Below, piece after piece: positions 9,604-18,670 of a stretch of 50,759 bases of DNA; the stretch's first letter is position 1; the number at the start of each line of letters is the position of its first letter. The DNA comes from Acidobacteriota bacterium (GTDB lineage: Bacteria > Acidobacteriota > Vicinamibacteria > Fen-336). The translations under genes and the position numbers were made by a program. Under the pieces are notes generated by a model that searched no databases, had not been told where the DNA came from, and saw nothing but the letters and a program-made list of their open reading frames with translations. Location: NCBI GenBank assembly GCA_003223555.1, contig QHVM01000025.1:1-50759 (forward strand), given 5' to 3'.

Positions 9604-11847
9604 ATGCACGGCTTGGTGCTGCTCGCGTGGCTGGCCACGCCGCCGGCCGCTCCGTCGCGCGCGCTGCAAGGAGTGGTCGTCGATGCCGGCGGCGCGGCAG
9701 TCGCGGGCGCGCGGGTGTCGGTGCGGGCAGGCGGCGCGGAGGCCGCCGCGCAGACCGGTCCGGACGGACGCTTCTCGATCGCGTGGGACGAAGCCGCGGC
9801 CGCGGTCTCGGTCGATGCGGCCGGATTCGCTCCGTTCCGGCGACAGGTCGATCCGCGGCACGAGTCCGGGCCGCTCACGATCGTGCTCCGCCGCGCCTTC
9901 GCCGACGAGGTCACGGTCGCCGCCGCGCGCGTTCCCGAGCGGCTGGCCGAGACTCCGGCCAGCGTCGTCGTCCTCGGTCCCGCGACCCTCGAGCTGACCC
10001 CCGCCCTCGCGGTCGATGACGCGCTGCGTCAGGTTCCCGGCTTCACCCTGTTCCGGCGCTCCGGCAGCCGGACCGCCAACCCCACGTCGCAGGGCGCGTC
10101 GCTGCGCGGCGTGGGGGGCAGCGGGGCCAGCCGCGCGCTGGTCCTGGACGACGGCGTACCGCTCAACGACCCGTTCGGGGGCTGGGTGTACTGGAGCCGC
10201 GTGCCCCGCATCTCGCTCGAACGCCTGGAGGTGCTGCGGGGCGGCGCCTCCGACCTGTATGGCAGCGGCGCCCTGTCGGGCGTCGTCCATCTTATGCGGC
10301 GGCGGCCCGACCAGAGCCGGCTCGACCTCGACGCCAGCTACGGCTCGCAGGCGACGCCGGACGGCTCGGTGGCCGCCACGCTTCGCCGCGGCGCCTGGGG
10401 GCTGCGCGTGGATGCGACCTCGTTCGCGACCGACGGCTACGTCACGGTGGCGGCGGCCGATCGCGGGGCGGTGGACACGCCGGCCGCCTCCCGGCACCAG
10501 GGTATCGAGCTGGCGGCCGAGCGCGCCCCGCGGGCCGGAACCCGGCAATTCCTGGCCCTTTCCGCGTTCCATGAATCGCGCGACAACGGCACGCCCCTGC
10601 AGACGAACGACACCCGGCTGCGGCAGGCGGTCCTCGGAGGCGACTGGACCGCGGCGAGCGTCCTCAGCGTGCGGGCCTACGCCGGGGACGAGCTGTACCA
10701 CCAGACCTTCTCGACGATCGCGGCCGACCGGACGAGCGAGCGGCTGAACCGGCAGCAGCGCGTCCCCGCTCACGTCCTCGGAGCATGGGGCCAATGGAGC
10801 CGGGCGCTCGGCCGGCAGGTGCTCGTGGCCGGCGCGGACATGCGGCGGGTGGAGGCGACGAGCGAGGAAGTGGTGTTCGCTCCGGGCCCCGGGCCCCTGG
10901 TCGGCAACGAGGGCCGCCAGCTCGACGCGGGCCTGTACGCCGAGGACCGGCTGGGCCTCGGCCGATTCGCGGCCACCGCCGCGCTACGCATCGACCGCTG
11001 GGCCCAATCGGGCGAGCGGCGCAGTCCAGGGGCGCCGGCGGCGTCCCTTCCGGATCATGACGAGAATGCCCTGAGCCCCCGCCTCTCGCTCCGCTACCAG
11101 GCCGTTCCGTGGCTTTCGCTCACCTCTTCCGCCTATCGATCGTTCCGGGCGCCGACCCTCAACGAGCTGTACCGTCCTTTCCGTCTCGGCAACGTGCTGA
11201 CCCTCGCCAACGACGCCCTGCGTGCCGAGCGGCTGTCCGGCGTCGAGGTGGGAGGGCTGGCGCGCGCGCGACACGGCGGCCGGTCGCTGCGCGTCAACGG
11301 CTTCTGGAACGAGGTGCACGACGCGGTCACGAACGTGACGCTGTCCACGACGCCCGCCCTCATCACCCGGCAGCGGAGCAACGTCGCCCTCATCCGTGCG
11401 CGCGGGATCGAGGCCGACGCCGACGCGCGCCTCGGCGGCCGGCTCGCGGCGTCGGCGTCCTGGCTCTTCGTCGACTCCACGGTCGTCTCCGCGACCCCGA
11501 CCGCGCTGGCGGGGCTGAGGGTCGCGCAGGTCCCGCGCCACCAGGGCAGCCTGAGCCTGCGCTACGCCGGTCCTGCCTTGCGCGCCGGGCTCCAGCTCCG
11601 CTTTGCGGGCGGGCAATTCGACGACGACCTCAACCAGTTCGCGCTGGGCCGGGCCACCACGCTGGACCTGCTCGTCGCGCGGCCGGTCCGCCGCGAGCTG
11701 GAGCTTTACGCGGCGGCCGAGAACCTCTTCGATGCGCGGTACGACATCGGCCGCACGTCCCTGCGCACGGTCGGCCCGCCGCGCTCCGTGCGGGCGGGCA
11801 TCCGGCTCCACCTCCCGGCACGGCCGTCCATCGCCGACGGCTTGTAA
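9604..11847 (+). CDS. TonB-dependent receptor with N-terminal carboxypeptidase-regulatory-like domain
   Basis: A 747-residue protein. A short signal-like N-terminus is followed by a CarboxypepD_reg-like beta sandwich (about residues 22-100, GVVVDAGGAAVAGARVSV and TGPDGRFSI). The plug domain follows (about 105-225) with ETPASVVVLGP, DDALRQVPGF, SLRGVGGSGASRALVLDDG and RLEVLRGGASDLYGSGALSG. The 22-strand barrel begins near 230 and ends with YAAAENLFDARYDIGRT and a final strand through RAGIRLHLP. It should import a TonB-dependent ligand, perhaps a siderophore, cobalamin or glycan. It is smaller than the Oar-type receptor at the left edge and belongs to a different subgroup. The ligand is not deducible. 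Confidence 0.9.
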   Translation: MHGLVLLAWLATPPAAPSRALQGVVVDAGGAAVAGARVSVRAGGAEAAAQTGPDGRFSIAWDEAAAAVSVDAAGFAPFRRQVDPRHESGPLTIVLRRAFADEVTVAAARVPERLAETPASVVVLGPATLELTPALAVDDALRQVPGFTLFRRSGSRTANPTSQGASLRGVGGSGASRALVLDDGVPLNDPFGGWVYWSRVPRISLERLEVLRGGASDLYGSGALSGVVHLMRRRPDQSRLDLDASYGSQATPDGSVAATLRRGAWGLRVDATSFATDGYVTVAAADRGAVDTPAASRHQGIELAAERAPRAGTRQFLALSAFHESRDNGTPLQTNDTRLRQAVLGGDWTAASVLSVRAYAGDELYHQTFSTIAADRTSERLNRQQRVPAHVLGAWGQWSRALGRQVLVAGADMRRVEATSEEVVFAPGPGPLVGNEGRQLDAGLYAEDRLGLGRFAATAALRIDRWAQSGERRSPGAPAASLPDHDENALSPRLSLRYQAVPWLSLTSSAYRSFRAPTLNELYRPFRLGNVLTLANDALRAERLSGVEVGGLARARHGGRSLRVNGFWNEVHDAVTNVTLSTTPALITRQRSNVALIRARGIEADADARLGGRLAASASWLFVDSTVVSATPTALAGLRVAQVPRHQGSLSLRYAGPALRAGLQLRFAGGQFDDDLNQFALGRATTLDLLVARPVRRELELYAAAENLFDARYDIGRTSLRTVGPPRSVRAGIRLHLPARPSIADGL

Positions 11848-11876
11848 GAACAACCCTCTTCCCTCGCGGTTGAGAA

Positions 11877-11892
11877 GGGCACGAGTGTTGCA
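11877..11892 (+). promoter_or_regulatory. Sigma-54-type promoter upstream of the Lys/Asp-rich small gene
   Basis: GGGCACGAGTGTTGCA. GG at 11878-11879 and GC at 11890-11891 are separated by exactly 10 nt, with GGCACG and TTGCA both intact relative to TGGCACG-N4-TTGCW. The predicted start point is near 11903, about 50 nt before the ATG at 11953. Confidence 0.6.
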
Positions 11893-11952
11893 ACGACTCT
11901 GGGTGCGGGCGGAGTGTCGGCATCGCTTGCCCGTTTTCGAAGGGGAGGAAAC

Positions 11953-12183
11953 ATGGCCGAGATGGACGATCGGAAGCAGGCCGGATCGGACAAGGACAAG
12001 GACAAGGACAAGGACAAGGATCGCATGGGCGGGCAGCGGGGTACCGGCCCGGGCTCGCAACAAGGACAGCAAGGCAGTGGTCGGGGCGGTCAACAGGGCG
12101 GACAACAAGGGCAACAGCAGAAGCCCGGACAGGGCTCGGGCTCGAGCGGATCCGGCGGAACGGGAAAGAGCGGGAACAGGTAA
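11953..12183 (+). CDS. Low-complexity hydrophilic small protein (Lys-Asp and Gln-Gly repeats)
   Basis: A 76-residue protein starting at ATG 11953, preceded by GGGGAGGAAAC. After MAEMDDRKQAGS it contains a run of alternating Asp and Lys residues encoded by tandem copies of GACAAG. The rest is Gly/Gln/Ser (GGQQGGQQGQQQ, GSGSSGSGG). It is fully hydrophilic and predicted to be disordered, in the manner of desiccation- or stress-protective proteins; that role is inference. No domain is recognisable. A sigma-54-type site lies upstream and another lies just after the gene. Confidence 0.6.
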   Translation: MAEMDDRKQAGSDKDKDKDKDKDRMGGQRGTGPGSQQGQQGSGRGGQQGGQQGQQQKPGQGSGSSGSGGTGKSGNR

Positions 12184-12228
12184 TCCGGTCGCGAACGCGG
12201 CGTCCCGCTTGCCGGGGCGCCGCGCCTC

Positions 12229-12244
12229 TGGCACCGTGCTTGCT
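12229..12244 (+). promoter_or_regulatory. Sigma-54-type promoter upstream of the PQQ dehydrogenase remnant
   Basis: TGGCACCGTGCTTGCT matches the -24/-12 consensus at TGGCAC and TTGCT, with GG-N10-GC spacing (12230-12231 and 12242-12243). The predicted start point is close to the annotated start of the pseudogene at 12257, so the intact gene may have begun slightly further downstream. Confidence 0.6.
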
Positions 12245-12256
12245 TGAGCCGGTGCC

Positions 12257-12937
12257 GTGATCCATGAGTCGGTAGCCGGGGGAGCGCGGGTCGTTCGCTT
12301 CCGCTTCGAGTTGCTGGCGTCGTGGCTCATCGTCGCCCTCGCCCTCTCCGGACTCGGCTGCGAGAGACGGCGCGCTCCTTCACCTCCACGCGCCTCGCGG
12401 CCGCTGGCCGCCGGTGCGGCTGCGGCGTCGGCGGACGACGGCCAGTGGCCGATGCCGGCGCACGATTACGCGGCCACGCGTTACAGCGCGCAGGACCAGA
12501 TCAACGCCGGCAACGTCTCGACTCTGAAGCTCGACTGGACCTTCTCCACTGGCGTCCTCAAGGGTCACGAGGCCGCTCCCCTGGTCGTCGGCGCCACGAT
12601 GTACATCGTGACGCCCTATCCCAACATCCTCTATGCGCTCGACCTGCGCCGGCCGGGCGGTCCGCTGAAGTGGGTCTACAGGCCGAAGCCGAGCGCCGCC
12701 GCGCAGGGCGTGGCCTGCTGTGACGTCGTGAACCGCGGCGCGGCCTGGGCCGACGGCAGGATCTTCTACAACACGCTCGACGATCACACCGTGGCGCTCG
12801 ACGCGGAGACCGGGAAGGAGCTGTGGAAGACCCAGGTCGGAGACATCAACCACGGCGAGTTCGGGGTGCGAGGCTGGCTCGCCGCCCTCGACGCCGGGAG
12901 CGGGCGCCTCGTCTGACGCGCGTACAGCACGGGGCCG
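12257..12937 (+). pseudogene. PQQ-dependent alcohol dehydrogenase, internally deleted and truncated
   Basis: A lipoprotein-like N-terminus (LALSGLGCE) is followed by the first blades of a quinoprotein methanol/ethanol dehydrogenase: ATRYSAQDQINAGNVSTLKL, APLVVGATMYIVTPYPN and the PQQ-contacting vicinal cysteines in GVACCDVVNRG. After GDINHGE the normal strand of some 20 residues (in relatives TITMAP...GGE) is missing, and the reading resumes at FGVRGW. The lost piece is bounded by what would be two GGCGAG copies. Then the Trp codon after SGRLV is TGA (12914-12916), yet the frame continues as RAYSTGP before homology stops at 12937. Only about 220 of some 600-700 residues remain. The enzyme would have oxidised alcohols in the periplasm. 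It cannot be functional as written. Confidence 0.82.
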
Positions 12938-12945
12938 GCCGCCTC

Positions 12946-13140
12946 GTGCAGGCCTTCGACTCCGGCACCGGAGTGAGCGACGGCGCGCCGCTGCGGATCC
13001 CGCTGGCGAAGGTCGGCGAGGTCGGCATCGACGTCTCGGTGGACGTCGATGGAGAGCAGACGCGGGCCTGGGACTGGGAGAAGTGGCTCCGCCGTCACGT
13101 CATCGGCCGGATCCCGGCGGGGAAGCGCGGAAGTGAGCGG
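12946..13140 (+). pseudogene. Small ORF abutting the PQQ remnant; start lost or GTG, end out of frame
   Basis: From GTG 12946 the frame reads VQAFDSGTGVSDGAPLRIP, then a Val/Asp-rich strand and DWEKWLRRHVIGRIPAGKRG, a sensible compact domain with normal composition. It has no ribosome site of its own and begins at the point where the PQQ dehydrogenase homology ends. After GKRG the same frame runs as an Arg/Ala-rich shadow inside the next gene to 13449. A one-base indel near 13125 would instead end it at the TGA overlapping the next start, as a coupled pair. I do not recognise the family. It may be intact, truncated or frameshifted. Confidence 0.4.
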
Positions 13141-13426
13141 ACGCGAGGTGCACCTCGAGCTGCTGCTCGGCCGGCGCGTGCTCGCCACCAACGGCCATCC
13201 CGTCGGGCGACTGGAGGAGGTGCGGGCCGAGAGGCACGGCGCGGGCTGCTTCGTGACGGAGTGCGTCATCGGCCCGGCCGGCCTCATGGAGCGGCTGTCG
13301 GCGCGTCTGCTGCCGTCCGCGGTCACGCGCCGCGGCTTCGTCGCGCGTTGGGAACAGATCGACCTCGGCGACGCGGAGCATCCGCGCCTGCGCTGCCCGG
13401 TCGAGGAGCTGAGGCGAGGGCCCTGA
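13133..13426 (+). CDS. PRC-barrel-like small protein
   Basis: A 97-residue protein starting at GTG 13133 with GGGGAAG 9 nt upstream. The core LELLLGRRVLATNGHPVGRL followed by EEVRAER resembles the PRC-barrel fold (a G-x-x-V-x-D-x-x-G-x-x-(I/V)G-x-(V/L)-x-(D/E) pattern). A second half ITHIS-like stretch is absent; instead it has GPAGLMERLSARLLP and WEQIDLGDAEHPRLRCPVEEL. PRC barrels bind RNA or proteins and often accompany stress genes. It probably forms an operon with the ORF just upstream. Family assignment is by pattern only. Confidence 0.6.
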   Translation: MSGREVHLELLLGRRVLATNGHPVGRLEEVRAERHGAGCFVTECVIGPAGLMERLSARLLPSAVTRRGFVARWEQIDLGDAEHPRLRCPVEELRRGP

Positions 13427-13455
13427 GCGGGAACGATCGTCCGCGCTGATCGCCG

Positions 13456-13471
13456 CGGCACGGCCGTTGCA
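13456..13471 (+). promoter_or_regulatory. Sigma-54-type promoter upstream of the 65-residue orphan
   Basis: CGGCACGGCCGTTGCA carries intact GGCACG and TTGCA with GG (13457-13458) and GC (13469-13470) exactly 10 nt apart. The predicted start point is near 13482, giving a leader of about 16 nt that just accommodates the GGAGG ribosome site before ATG 13498. This is the best-placed such site in the window. Confidence 0.65.
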
Positions 13472-13497
13472 TGCCTCCGCAGTGGACGGAGGACGCC

Positions 13498-13695
13498 ATG
13501 AGTCGGCCAGAACGAGAATTCCTCAACGGTTTCCAGAAAGCCGCTCTCTTGACCCAGCAGGTGCGGGCATTCCCGCCCAGCTATACCAGCCCACGCGACT
13601 ACGTGAGGGACGTGGCCCGGCTCATGCTGGGCACCGATGACTTCGTCGGACGCGGTCTCGCGGCCGGATGCCTGTCGGCGGTCGGGGAGACCTGA
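13498..13695 (+). CDS. Small orphan protein, 65 residues
   Basis: Start ATG 13498 is chosen because GGAGG sits 6 nt upstream; an in-frame ATG at 13471 lies within the putative -12 element and is rejected. The protein (MSRPEREFLNGFQKAALLTQ...) is amphipathic and helical, with FPPSYTSPRDYVRDVARLML in the middle and a Gly-rich end. No family is recognised. The short leader from a sigma-54-type promoter suggests a regulated single-gene unit. Confidence 0.55.
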   Translation: MSRPEREFLNGFQKAALLTQQVRAFPPSYTSPRDYVRDVARLMLGTDDFVGRGLAAGCLSAVGET

Positions 13696-13839
13696 AGGAC
13701 ATCGGAATACGTTTCCTGGCATCGTGACGTAGCCTAGCGGCTCCCGCCGGCCGGGCGGCGGGTAAGCGTTGTCCCTGGCTTGGGCCGCCGCGCGGGCTCG
13801 GGTATGCTGCGCGCGTTCTCCAGCCGGGAGCTCTTCACG

Positions 13840-15237
13840 ATGGCGCGTAGGACAGGCAGCGTCCCGCCGGCCGGTCCGCTGGCGCGGATCGGGCTGGCCA
13901 TGGTCCTGCTCGGCCTGCTCGCGGCGTCTCTCGGCTGGCTGCTCGGAGCGCCGCCCGCCGCTTTCGCGGGGCGTCTCGTCGCGCTGGCCGGCCTCGTCGC
14001 CTACGGCCTCCACCGGCGCTCGCTCACCACCTGGATCCTGGTCGCGATGGCGGTGGGGGCCGAGATCGGCCACGACTGGCCAGCGGCGGGCGTGAACGCG
14101 CGCGTGCTGAGCCTCATCTTCCTGCGCATGATCAAGACGATCATCGCGCCGCTTCTCTTCGGGACGCTGGTGGTCGGCATCGCCGGCCACTCGAACCTCC
14201 GGCAGGTCGGGCGCATGGGGATCAAGGCCCTCGTCTACTTCGAGGCAGTGACAACCATCGCGCTCTTCATCGGGCTGGCCGCCATCAACCTGACGCGGGC
14301 GGGTGTCGGCGTCCAGCCTCCGTCGGCCCTGCCCTCGGCCGACGTCACCGGCCGCAAGCAGTCCGCCTCCGACGTGCTGCTCCACGTCTTCCCCGAGAAC
14401 GTGGCCCGGTCGGTGGCCGAGGGGGAAGTGCTGCAGATCGTCGTCTTCAGCGTGCTGTTCAGCATCGCGCTGGCGACCATCAGCGAGGCGCGCCGGCGGC
14501 CGATGCTGGCCTTCTGCGAGAGCCTGTCGGAGACGATGTTCAAGTTCACCAACATCGTCATGTACTTCGCCCCCGTCGGCGTGGGGGCGGCCATCGCCTA
14601 CACGGTCGGGCACATGGGCCTGGGCATCCTGGTGAACCTCTTCAAGCTGCTCGCGACCCTCTACCTGGCCCTGACCGCGTTCCTCCTGCTCGTGCTGCTG
14701 CCGATCGCGCTGGCCGCCCGGCTGCCGCTGCGCCGCTTCGTGGGAGCGGTGGCCGAGCCGGTCTCGATCGCGTTCGCGACCACCAGCTCGGAAGCGGCGC
14801 TGCCGCTGGCCATGGAGAAGATGGAGGAGCTGGGCGTCCCCCGCCCGATCGTCGCCTTCGTGATGCCGACCGGATACAGCTTCAACCTCGACGGGTCGAC
14901 GCTCTACCTGGCCCTGGCCTCGATCTTCGTGGCCCAGGCGGCGGGCATCCACCTCGGCCTTGGCCAGCAGCTCGTGATCGTCTTCACCCTGATGCTGACG
15001 AGCAAGGGCGTGGCGGGCGTGCCCCGGGCGACCCTGGTGATCCTGCTGGGGACGGCGGCCTCGTTCGGCCTGCCCGAGTGGCCCATCCTGGCCATCCTGG
15101 GCATCGACGAGCTGATGGACATGGCGCGCACGTCGGTCAACGTCATCGGCAACTGCCTGGCCACGGCGGTCGTCGCGCGGTGGGAGGGGGAGTTCGGGCC
15201 CGTGCCGGTCGAGGCTCGAGCCCGCTCCTCACTGTGA
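13840..15237 (+). CDS. Dicarboxylate/amino acid:cation symporter (DAACS, SDF family)
   Basis: A 465-residue membrane protein from ATG 13840 (GGGAG about 9 nt upstream; ATG 13804 is an alternative). After two or three N-terminal helices come the family signatures: SLIFLRMIKTIIAPLLFGTL, the serine-rich re-entrant loop FATTSSEAALPLA, the substrate/cation motif GYSFNLDGSTLYLA (NLDGS in place of the more usual N-x-DGT) and SKGVAGVPRATLV. Its length is normal for GltP/DctA transporters. It would import C4-dicarboxylates or acidic amino acids with H+ or Na+. The specificity is not decided by what I can see. It has its own transcription unit. Confidence 0.9.
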   Translation: MARRTGSVPPAGPLARIGLAMVLLGLLAASLGWLLGAPPAAFAGRLVALAGLVAYGLHRRSLTTWILVAMAVGAEIGHDWPAAGVNARVLSLIFLRMIKTIIAPLLFGTLVVGIAGHSNLRQVGRMGIKALVYFEAVTTIALFIGLAAINLTRAGVGVQPPSALPSADVTGRKQSASDVLLHVFPENVARSVAEGEVLQIVVFSVLFSIALATISEARRRPMLAFCESLSETMFKFTNIVMYFAPVGVGAAIAYTVGHMGLGILVNLFKLLATLYLALTAFLLLVLLPIALAARLPLRRFVGAVAEPVSIAFATTSSEAALPLAMEKMEELGVPRPIVAFVMPTGYSFNLDGSTLYLALASIFVAQAAGIHLGLGQQLVIVFTLMLTSKGVAGVPRATLVILLGTAASFGLPEWPILAILGIDELMDMARTSVNVIGNCLATAVVARWEGEFGPVPVEARARSSL

Positions 15238-15247
15238 TCCGGCCCCG

Positions 15248-15397
15248 TCAGACCGCGGGCCGGCGGCCCGTGATGAGGTTGATCAAGAAGACCACCACGG
15301 CGACCACGAGCAGCAGGTGGATGAGCCCTCCGCCGACGTGTGCGACGAGGCCGAGCAACCAGAGCACGAACAAGATCCCAATGATCGTCCAGAGCAT
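15248..15397 (-). CDS. Lmo0937-family small membrane protein
   Basis: A 49-residue ORF starting at ATG 15397 with GGGGAGGG just upstream. It reads MLWTIIGILFVLWLLGLVAH, a Gly turn, a second hydrophobic helix and the basic ending TGRRPAV. This matches the two-helix hairpin proteins of the Lmo0937 family (DUF5670), which are often annotated as stress-associated inner-membrane peptides. A consensus sigma-54-type site lies 43 bp upstream of the start. The gene is convergent with the symporter, 10 bp from its stop. Confidence 0.8.
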   Translation of the reverse strand: MLWTIIGILFVLWLLGLVAHVGGGLIHLLLVVAVVVFLINLITGRRPAV

Positions 15398-15439
15398 GTG
15401 AGCCCTCCCCGGCGCCGATGCTGCGCCTGGAGTGGAATA

Positions 15440-15455
15440 AGCAACTTCCGTGCCG
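15440..15455 (-). promoter_or_regulatory. Sigma-54-type promoter for the Lmo0937-family gene
   Basis: On the minus strand the site reads CGGCACGGAAGTTGCT. GGCACG and TTGCT are complete and the GG-N10-GC spacing is exact. The predicted start point near 15430 leaves a leader of about 33 nt. It points away from the histidine kinase gene at 15494. Confidence 0.65.
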
Positions 15456-15493
15456 TCAGGAAGATGTAGAATCGCTCACCTTCTCCGGGTGAC

Positions 15494-18400
15494 GTGGTGG
15501 GACCTTCCGGCCGGTGGTCGGCAACCCGGGCCCGTTCCTGGTGGCTTCCGGTGGGAATCGCCGTCGTGGGCCTCGCGGCGGCCCTTCTCCTGTGGCGGTC
15601 GCTGCGCTCGTTCGAAAGGACCGAGCTGATCCTGCTCAGCGCGGCGCAGGCGCGAAGCACGGCGAGCGAGCTCCAGAAGGGCATGCAGATCCGCGTCGAC
15701 GCCTTCGTGCGCATCGGCCGGGCCCACTGGCGCGCGCTCCGCGATGGCCAGCCTTGGGAGGTGCAGATCATCGGCCTGGAGTCGACACTCTGGGTCGAGC
15801 CGTCGGGGATCGTGGCCCGTGCGGCGCCGGCCGAAGGGCCGGACCTCGCCGGGGCCGACCTGACGGCGCGCGAGGACGATCGCCGCGCGCTGCTCGAGGC
15901 CGGCCGGAGCGGTCAGCCCCTGGCGACGCGGTCGATCCCGCAGCCGGCCGCGGGCACGGCGTTCCACGTCGTGGTCCCCATATCGGGGGACGGGCGGCTC
16001 CAGGGGTTCGTCGTCGGAGTCTTCTCGGGAGAGGCACTCTTTCCGGTGGTGCTGCCGCCCGGCGCCGCCCCCGACTGGGCCACCGTGGTGGTGGACGGCG
16101 ATCGCGAGCTGTACCGCCGAGGCTCTCCGACGGGCGGCCGGTGGCTCGCCGAATCGCCCGTGACGGTCCTCGGCACGGTGCGGCGCGTGCGGGCCGGCCC
16201 GCGCCCGGAGCTGCTCGCGCACCTGCGCAGCTTCCTGCCCGGGGTCGTGCTCGCGACCGGCGGCGTGATCGCCCTCCTGCTCGCCGCCTCGGTCGGCCTC
16301 GCGCAGTCGGCGCGGCGGCGGGCCCGCAGCGCCGAAGAGGCCGAAGCGACCGTACGCGCCAGCGAGGCCCGCTTCCGGGACGTCCTCGACGCGGCGCTCG
16401 ACGCGGTCGTCATGATGGATTCGGGCGGACGGGTCGTCTCCTGGAACCGCCGGGCCGAGACGATCTTCGGCTTCACCCGCGCGGAGGCGCTCGGCCGCCG
16501 GCTGGCCGAGCTGATCATCCCCCACCGCTACCGCGAGGCGCATGCCCGCGGGCTGGAGCGCTTCCTCGCGACCGGCGAGGGGCCCGTCATCGACCGGCGC
16601 ATCGAGCTGAGCGCCTTGCGGCGCGACGGCTCGGAGTTCCCCGTCGAGCTGACCGTCGCGGCGCTCGAGCAGAGCGGGGCCCTGCTCTTCAGCGCTTTCG
16701 TCGCGGACATCACCGAGCGCCGCCGGGCGGAGCAGGATCTGCGGGCGGCCCAGGAGCGGCTGGCCCACGTCGTCGCGTCGAGCCCCGCGGTGCTCTACTC
16801 GCTCAAGGTCGAAGGCGGGACGCTGGCGACGCCGGCCTGGGTCAGCGAGAACGTGGAGCGGCTGCTCGGCTACTCCGTCGAGGAAGTCCTCGACCCGGGC
16901 TGGTGGGCCGCTCGGGTCCATCCCGAGGACCAGCCGCGGGTGCTGCGGGAGGAGGCCATCCTCCTCACCGAGGGGTACGTGACCCACGAGTACCGCTTCC
17001 GCCACAAGCAGGGCGGCTACCGCTGGCTCCGGGCCGAGCTGCGCCTTCTGCGGGACGCCGCCGGCCACGCCGTGGAGGCCATCGGCTCGTGGTCCGACAT
17101 CACCGCGCGCAAGGAGGCCGAGCTGAGGTTGCAGGAGAGCGAGGAGCAGTACCGCCTGCTCTTCGACAGCAACCCCCATCCCATGTGGGTCTACGACGAC
17201 GAGACCCTGGCGTTCCTCGCCGTCAACGACGCGGCCGTGCGCCACTACGGGTACTCCCGCGAAGAGTTCTCGGCCATGACCCTCCGCGACATCCGCCCCG
17301 CCTCGGACGTCCCGGTCCTGGAAGAGCAAGTGGCGCGGCGGCGGGAAGCCGCTCGCGAGCCCTTCTCTTCTCCCCGCGTCTGGAGGCACCGCAAGAAGGA
17401 CGCAGCGGTCATCGACGTGGAGATCTCCTCGAGCCCGATCACCTTCCGCGGCCGCCCCGGGTGGCTCGCGCTCGCCGCCGACGTGACGGAAAAGAAGCGG
17501 CTGGAAGCACAGCTGCTCCAGGCGCAGAAGATGGAATCGGTCGGCCGGCTGGCCGGCGGCGTCGCCCACGACTTCAACAACTTGCTCGGCGTCATCACCG
17601 GCTACGGGGACCTGCTCCAGAGGGAGATCGGGCCGGAGCATCCGGGCTTCCACCGCGTCGAGGAGATCCGGAAGGCAGCCGAGCGGGCGGCGGTGCTCAC
17701 CCGCCAGCTCCTCGCCTTCAGCCGCAAGCAGGTGCTCGAGCCGACGGTGCTCGACCTCAACGTCGTGGTGTCGGACACCGAGAACATGCTCCGCCGGCTC
17801 ATCGGAGAGGACGTCCAGCTGGTCACGGTCCTGGCCGGCGGGCTGGGGCGCGTGAAGGGCGACCGCGGTCAGCTCGAGCAGGTGATCGTCAACATGGCCG
17901 TCAACGCCCGCGACGCCATGCCGCAGGGCGGCAAGCTGATCATCGAGACCGCCGACGTCGACCTCGACGAGAAATATGCCCGCACCCGGTCCGACGCCAG
18001 TCCCGGCCCGCACGTGATGCTGGCCGTCAGCGACACCGGCCACGGGATGGACGCCGAGACGCGCTCGCACCTGTTCGAGCCGTTCTTCACCACCAAGGAG
18101 CCGGGCAGGGGGACCGGCCTCGGGCTGGCCACCGTGTACGGCATCGTCCGCCAGAGCGGCGGCCACGTGATGGTCTACAGCGAGCCGGGCCAGGGCACGA
18201 CGTTCAAGGTCTACCTGCCGCGCTTCGAGGGCATGGCCAGGCCGGCTGAGGCGTCGGCCACCGCCGAAGGGGCGCCCTCGGGCGTGGAGACGATCCTGCT
18301 CGTCGAAGACGAGGCGTCGCTGCGCGTGCTGATCCTCGAGATCCTGGAGTCGGCCGGATACCGCGTGCTGGAGGGGCCGACGCCCGAGGAGGCCTTGACC

Positions 18401-18670
18401 CTCGCGGGCGCCCACGCGGAGCCGATCCACCTCGTGCTGACCGACGTCGTCCTGCCCCGGATGAGCGGACGGCAGATGGCCGAGTCCCTGCAGTCGTCAC
18501 GGCCCGACACCCGCGTGCTGTTCATGTCCGGTTATACCGACGACGCCATCAGCCACCACGGCATCCTGGAGACGGGCGTGCACTTCCTGCAGAAGCCCTT
18601 CACGACCGATGCGCTGCTCCGCAAGGTACGGGACGTCCTGGACGCCCCGGTCGGGGTGGGCCCGAGTTGA
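15494..18670 (+). CDS. Membrane hybrid histidine kinase with three PAS domains and a C-terminal receiver
   Basis: A 1058-residue protein. GTG 15494 is the first of two adjacent GTG codons, so the start is tentative. TM1 is near residues 15-35, then an extracytoplasmic sensor (about 40-245) and TM2 near 248-270. PAS domains follow at about 290-415 ([11 protein letters not shown] end), 425-545 (the PAC end [11 protein letters not shown]) and 550-675 ([11 protein letters not shown] end). The HisKA domain has the [14 protein letters not shown] box with phospho-acceptor His692. The HATPase has [18 protein letters not shown] and [12 protein letters not shown]. The receiver (about 935-1050) has acceptor Asp984 in [11 protein letters not shown]. 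It should autophosphorylate on an unknown signal and pass phosphate to its own receiver. It overlaps the downstream REC-GGDEF gene by 4 bp, which suggests a shared pathway. Confidence 0.92.
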   Translation: MVGPSGRWSATRARSWWLPVGIAVVGLAAALLLWRSLRSFERTELILLSAAQARSTASELQKGMQIRVDAFVRIGRAHWRALRDGQPWEVQIIGLESTLWVEPSGIVARAAPAEGPDLAGADLTAREDDRRALLEAGRSGQPLATRSIPQPAAGTAFHVVVPISGDGRLQGFVVGVFSGEALFPVVLPPGAAPDWATVVVDGDRELYRRGSPTGGRWLAESPVTVLGTVRRVRAGPRPELLAHLRSFLPGVVLATGGVIALLLAASVGLAQSARRRARSAEEAEATVRASEARFRDVLDAALDAVVMMDSGGRVVSWNRRAETIFGFTRAEALGRRLAELIIPHRYREAHARGLERFLATGEGPVIDRRIELSALRRDGSEFPVELTVAALEQSGALLFSAFVADITERRRAEQDLRAAQERLAHVVASSPAVLYSLKVEGGTLATPAWVSENVERLLGYSVEEVLDPGWWAARVHPEDQPRVLREEAILLTEGYVTHEYRFRHKQGGYRWLRAELRLLRDAAGHAVEAIGSWSDITARKEAELRLQESEEQYRLLFDSNPHPMWVYDDETLAFLAVNDAAVRHYGYSREEFSAMTLRDIRPASDVPVLEEQVARRREAAREPFSSPRVWRHRKKDAAVIDVEISSSPITFRGRPGWLALAADVTEKKRLEAQLLQAQKMESVGRLAGGVAHDFNNLLGVITGYGDLLQREIGPEHPGFHRVEEIRKAAERAAVLTRQLLAFSRKQVLEPTVLDLNVVVSDTENMLRRLIGEDVQLVTVLAGGLGRVKGDRGQLEQVIVNMAVNARDAMPQGGKLIIETADVDLDEKYARTRSDASPGPHVMLAVSDTGHGMDAETRSHLFEPFFTTKEPGRGTGLGLATVYGIVRQSGGHVMVYSEPGQGTTFKVYLPRFEGMARPAEASATAEGAPSGVETILLVEDEASLRVLILEILESAGYRVLEGPTPEEALTLAGAHAEPIHLVLTDVVLPRMSGRQMAESLQSSRPDTRVLFMSGYTDDAISHHGILETGVHFLQKPFTTDALLRKVRDVLDAPVGVGPS

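Noticed and set aside
12823-13449. Single 208-residue gene spanning the PRC-like region
   Set aside because: The first and last thirds are out-of-frame shadows of the PQQ remnant and the PRC-like gene; only the middle looks like protein.
15257-15271. CGGGCC-GGC-GGCCCG hairpin as a terminator of the symporter gene
   Set aside because: It lies within the coding sequence of the Lmo0937-family gene and has no T run; a coincidence of GC-rich coding sequence is as likely.
15476-18430. Very long open frame antisense to the hybrid kinase
   Set aside because: Its translation is Arg/Gly/Ala-rich low complexity with no domain, as expected opposite GC-rich codons; the sense strand has full kinase motifs.
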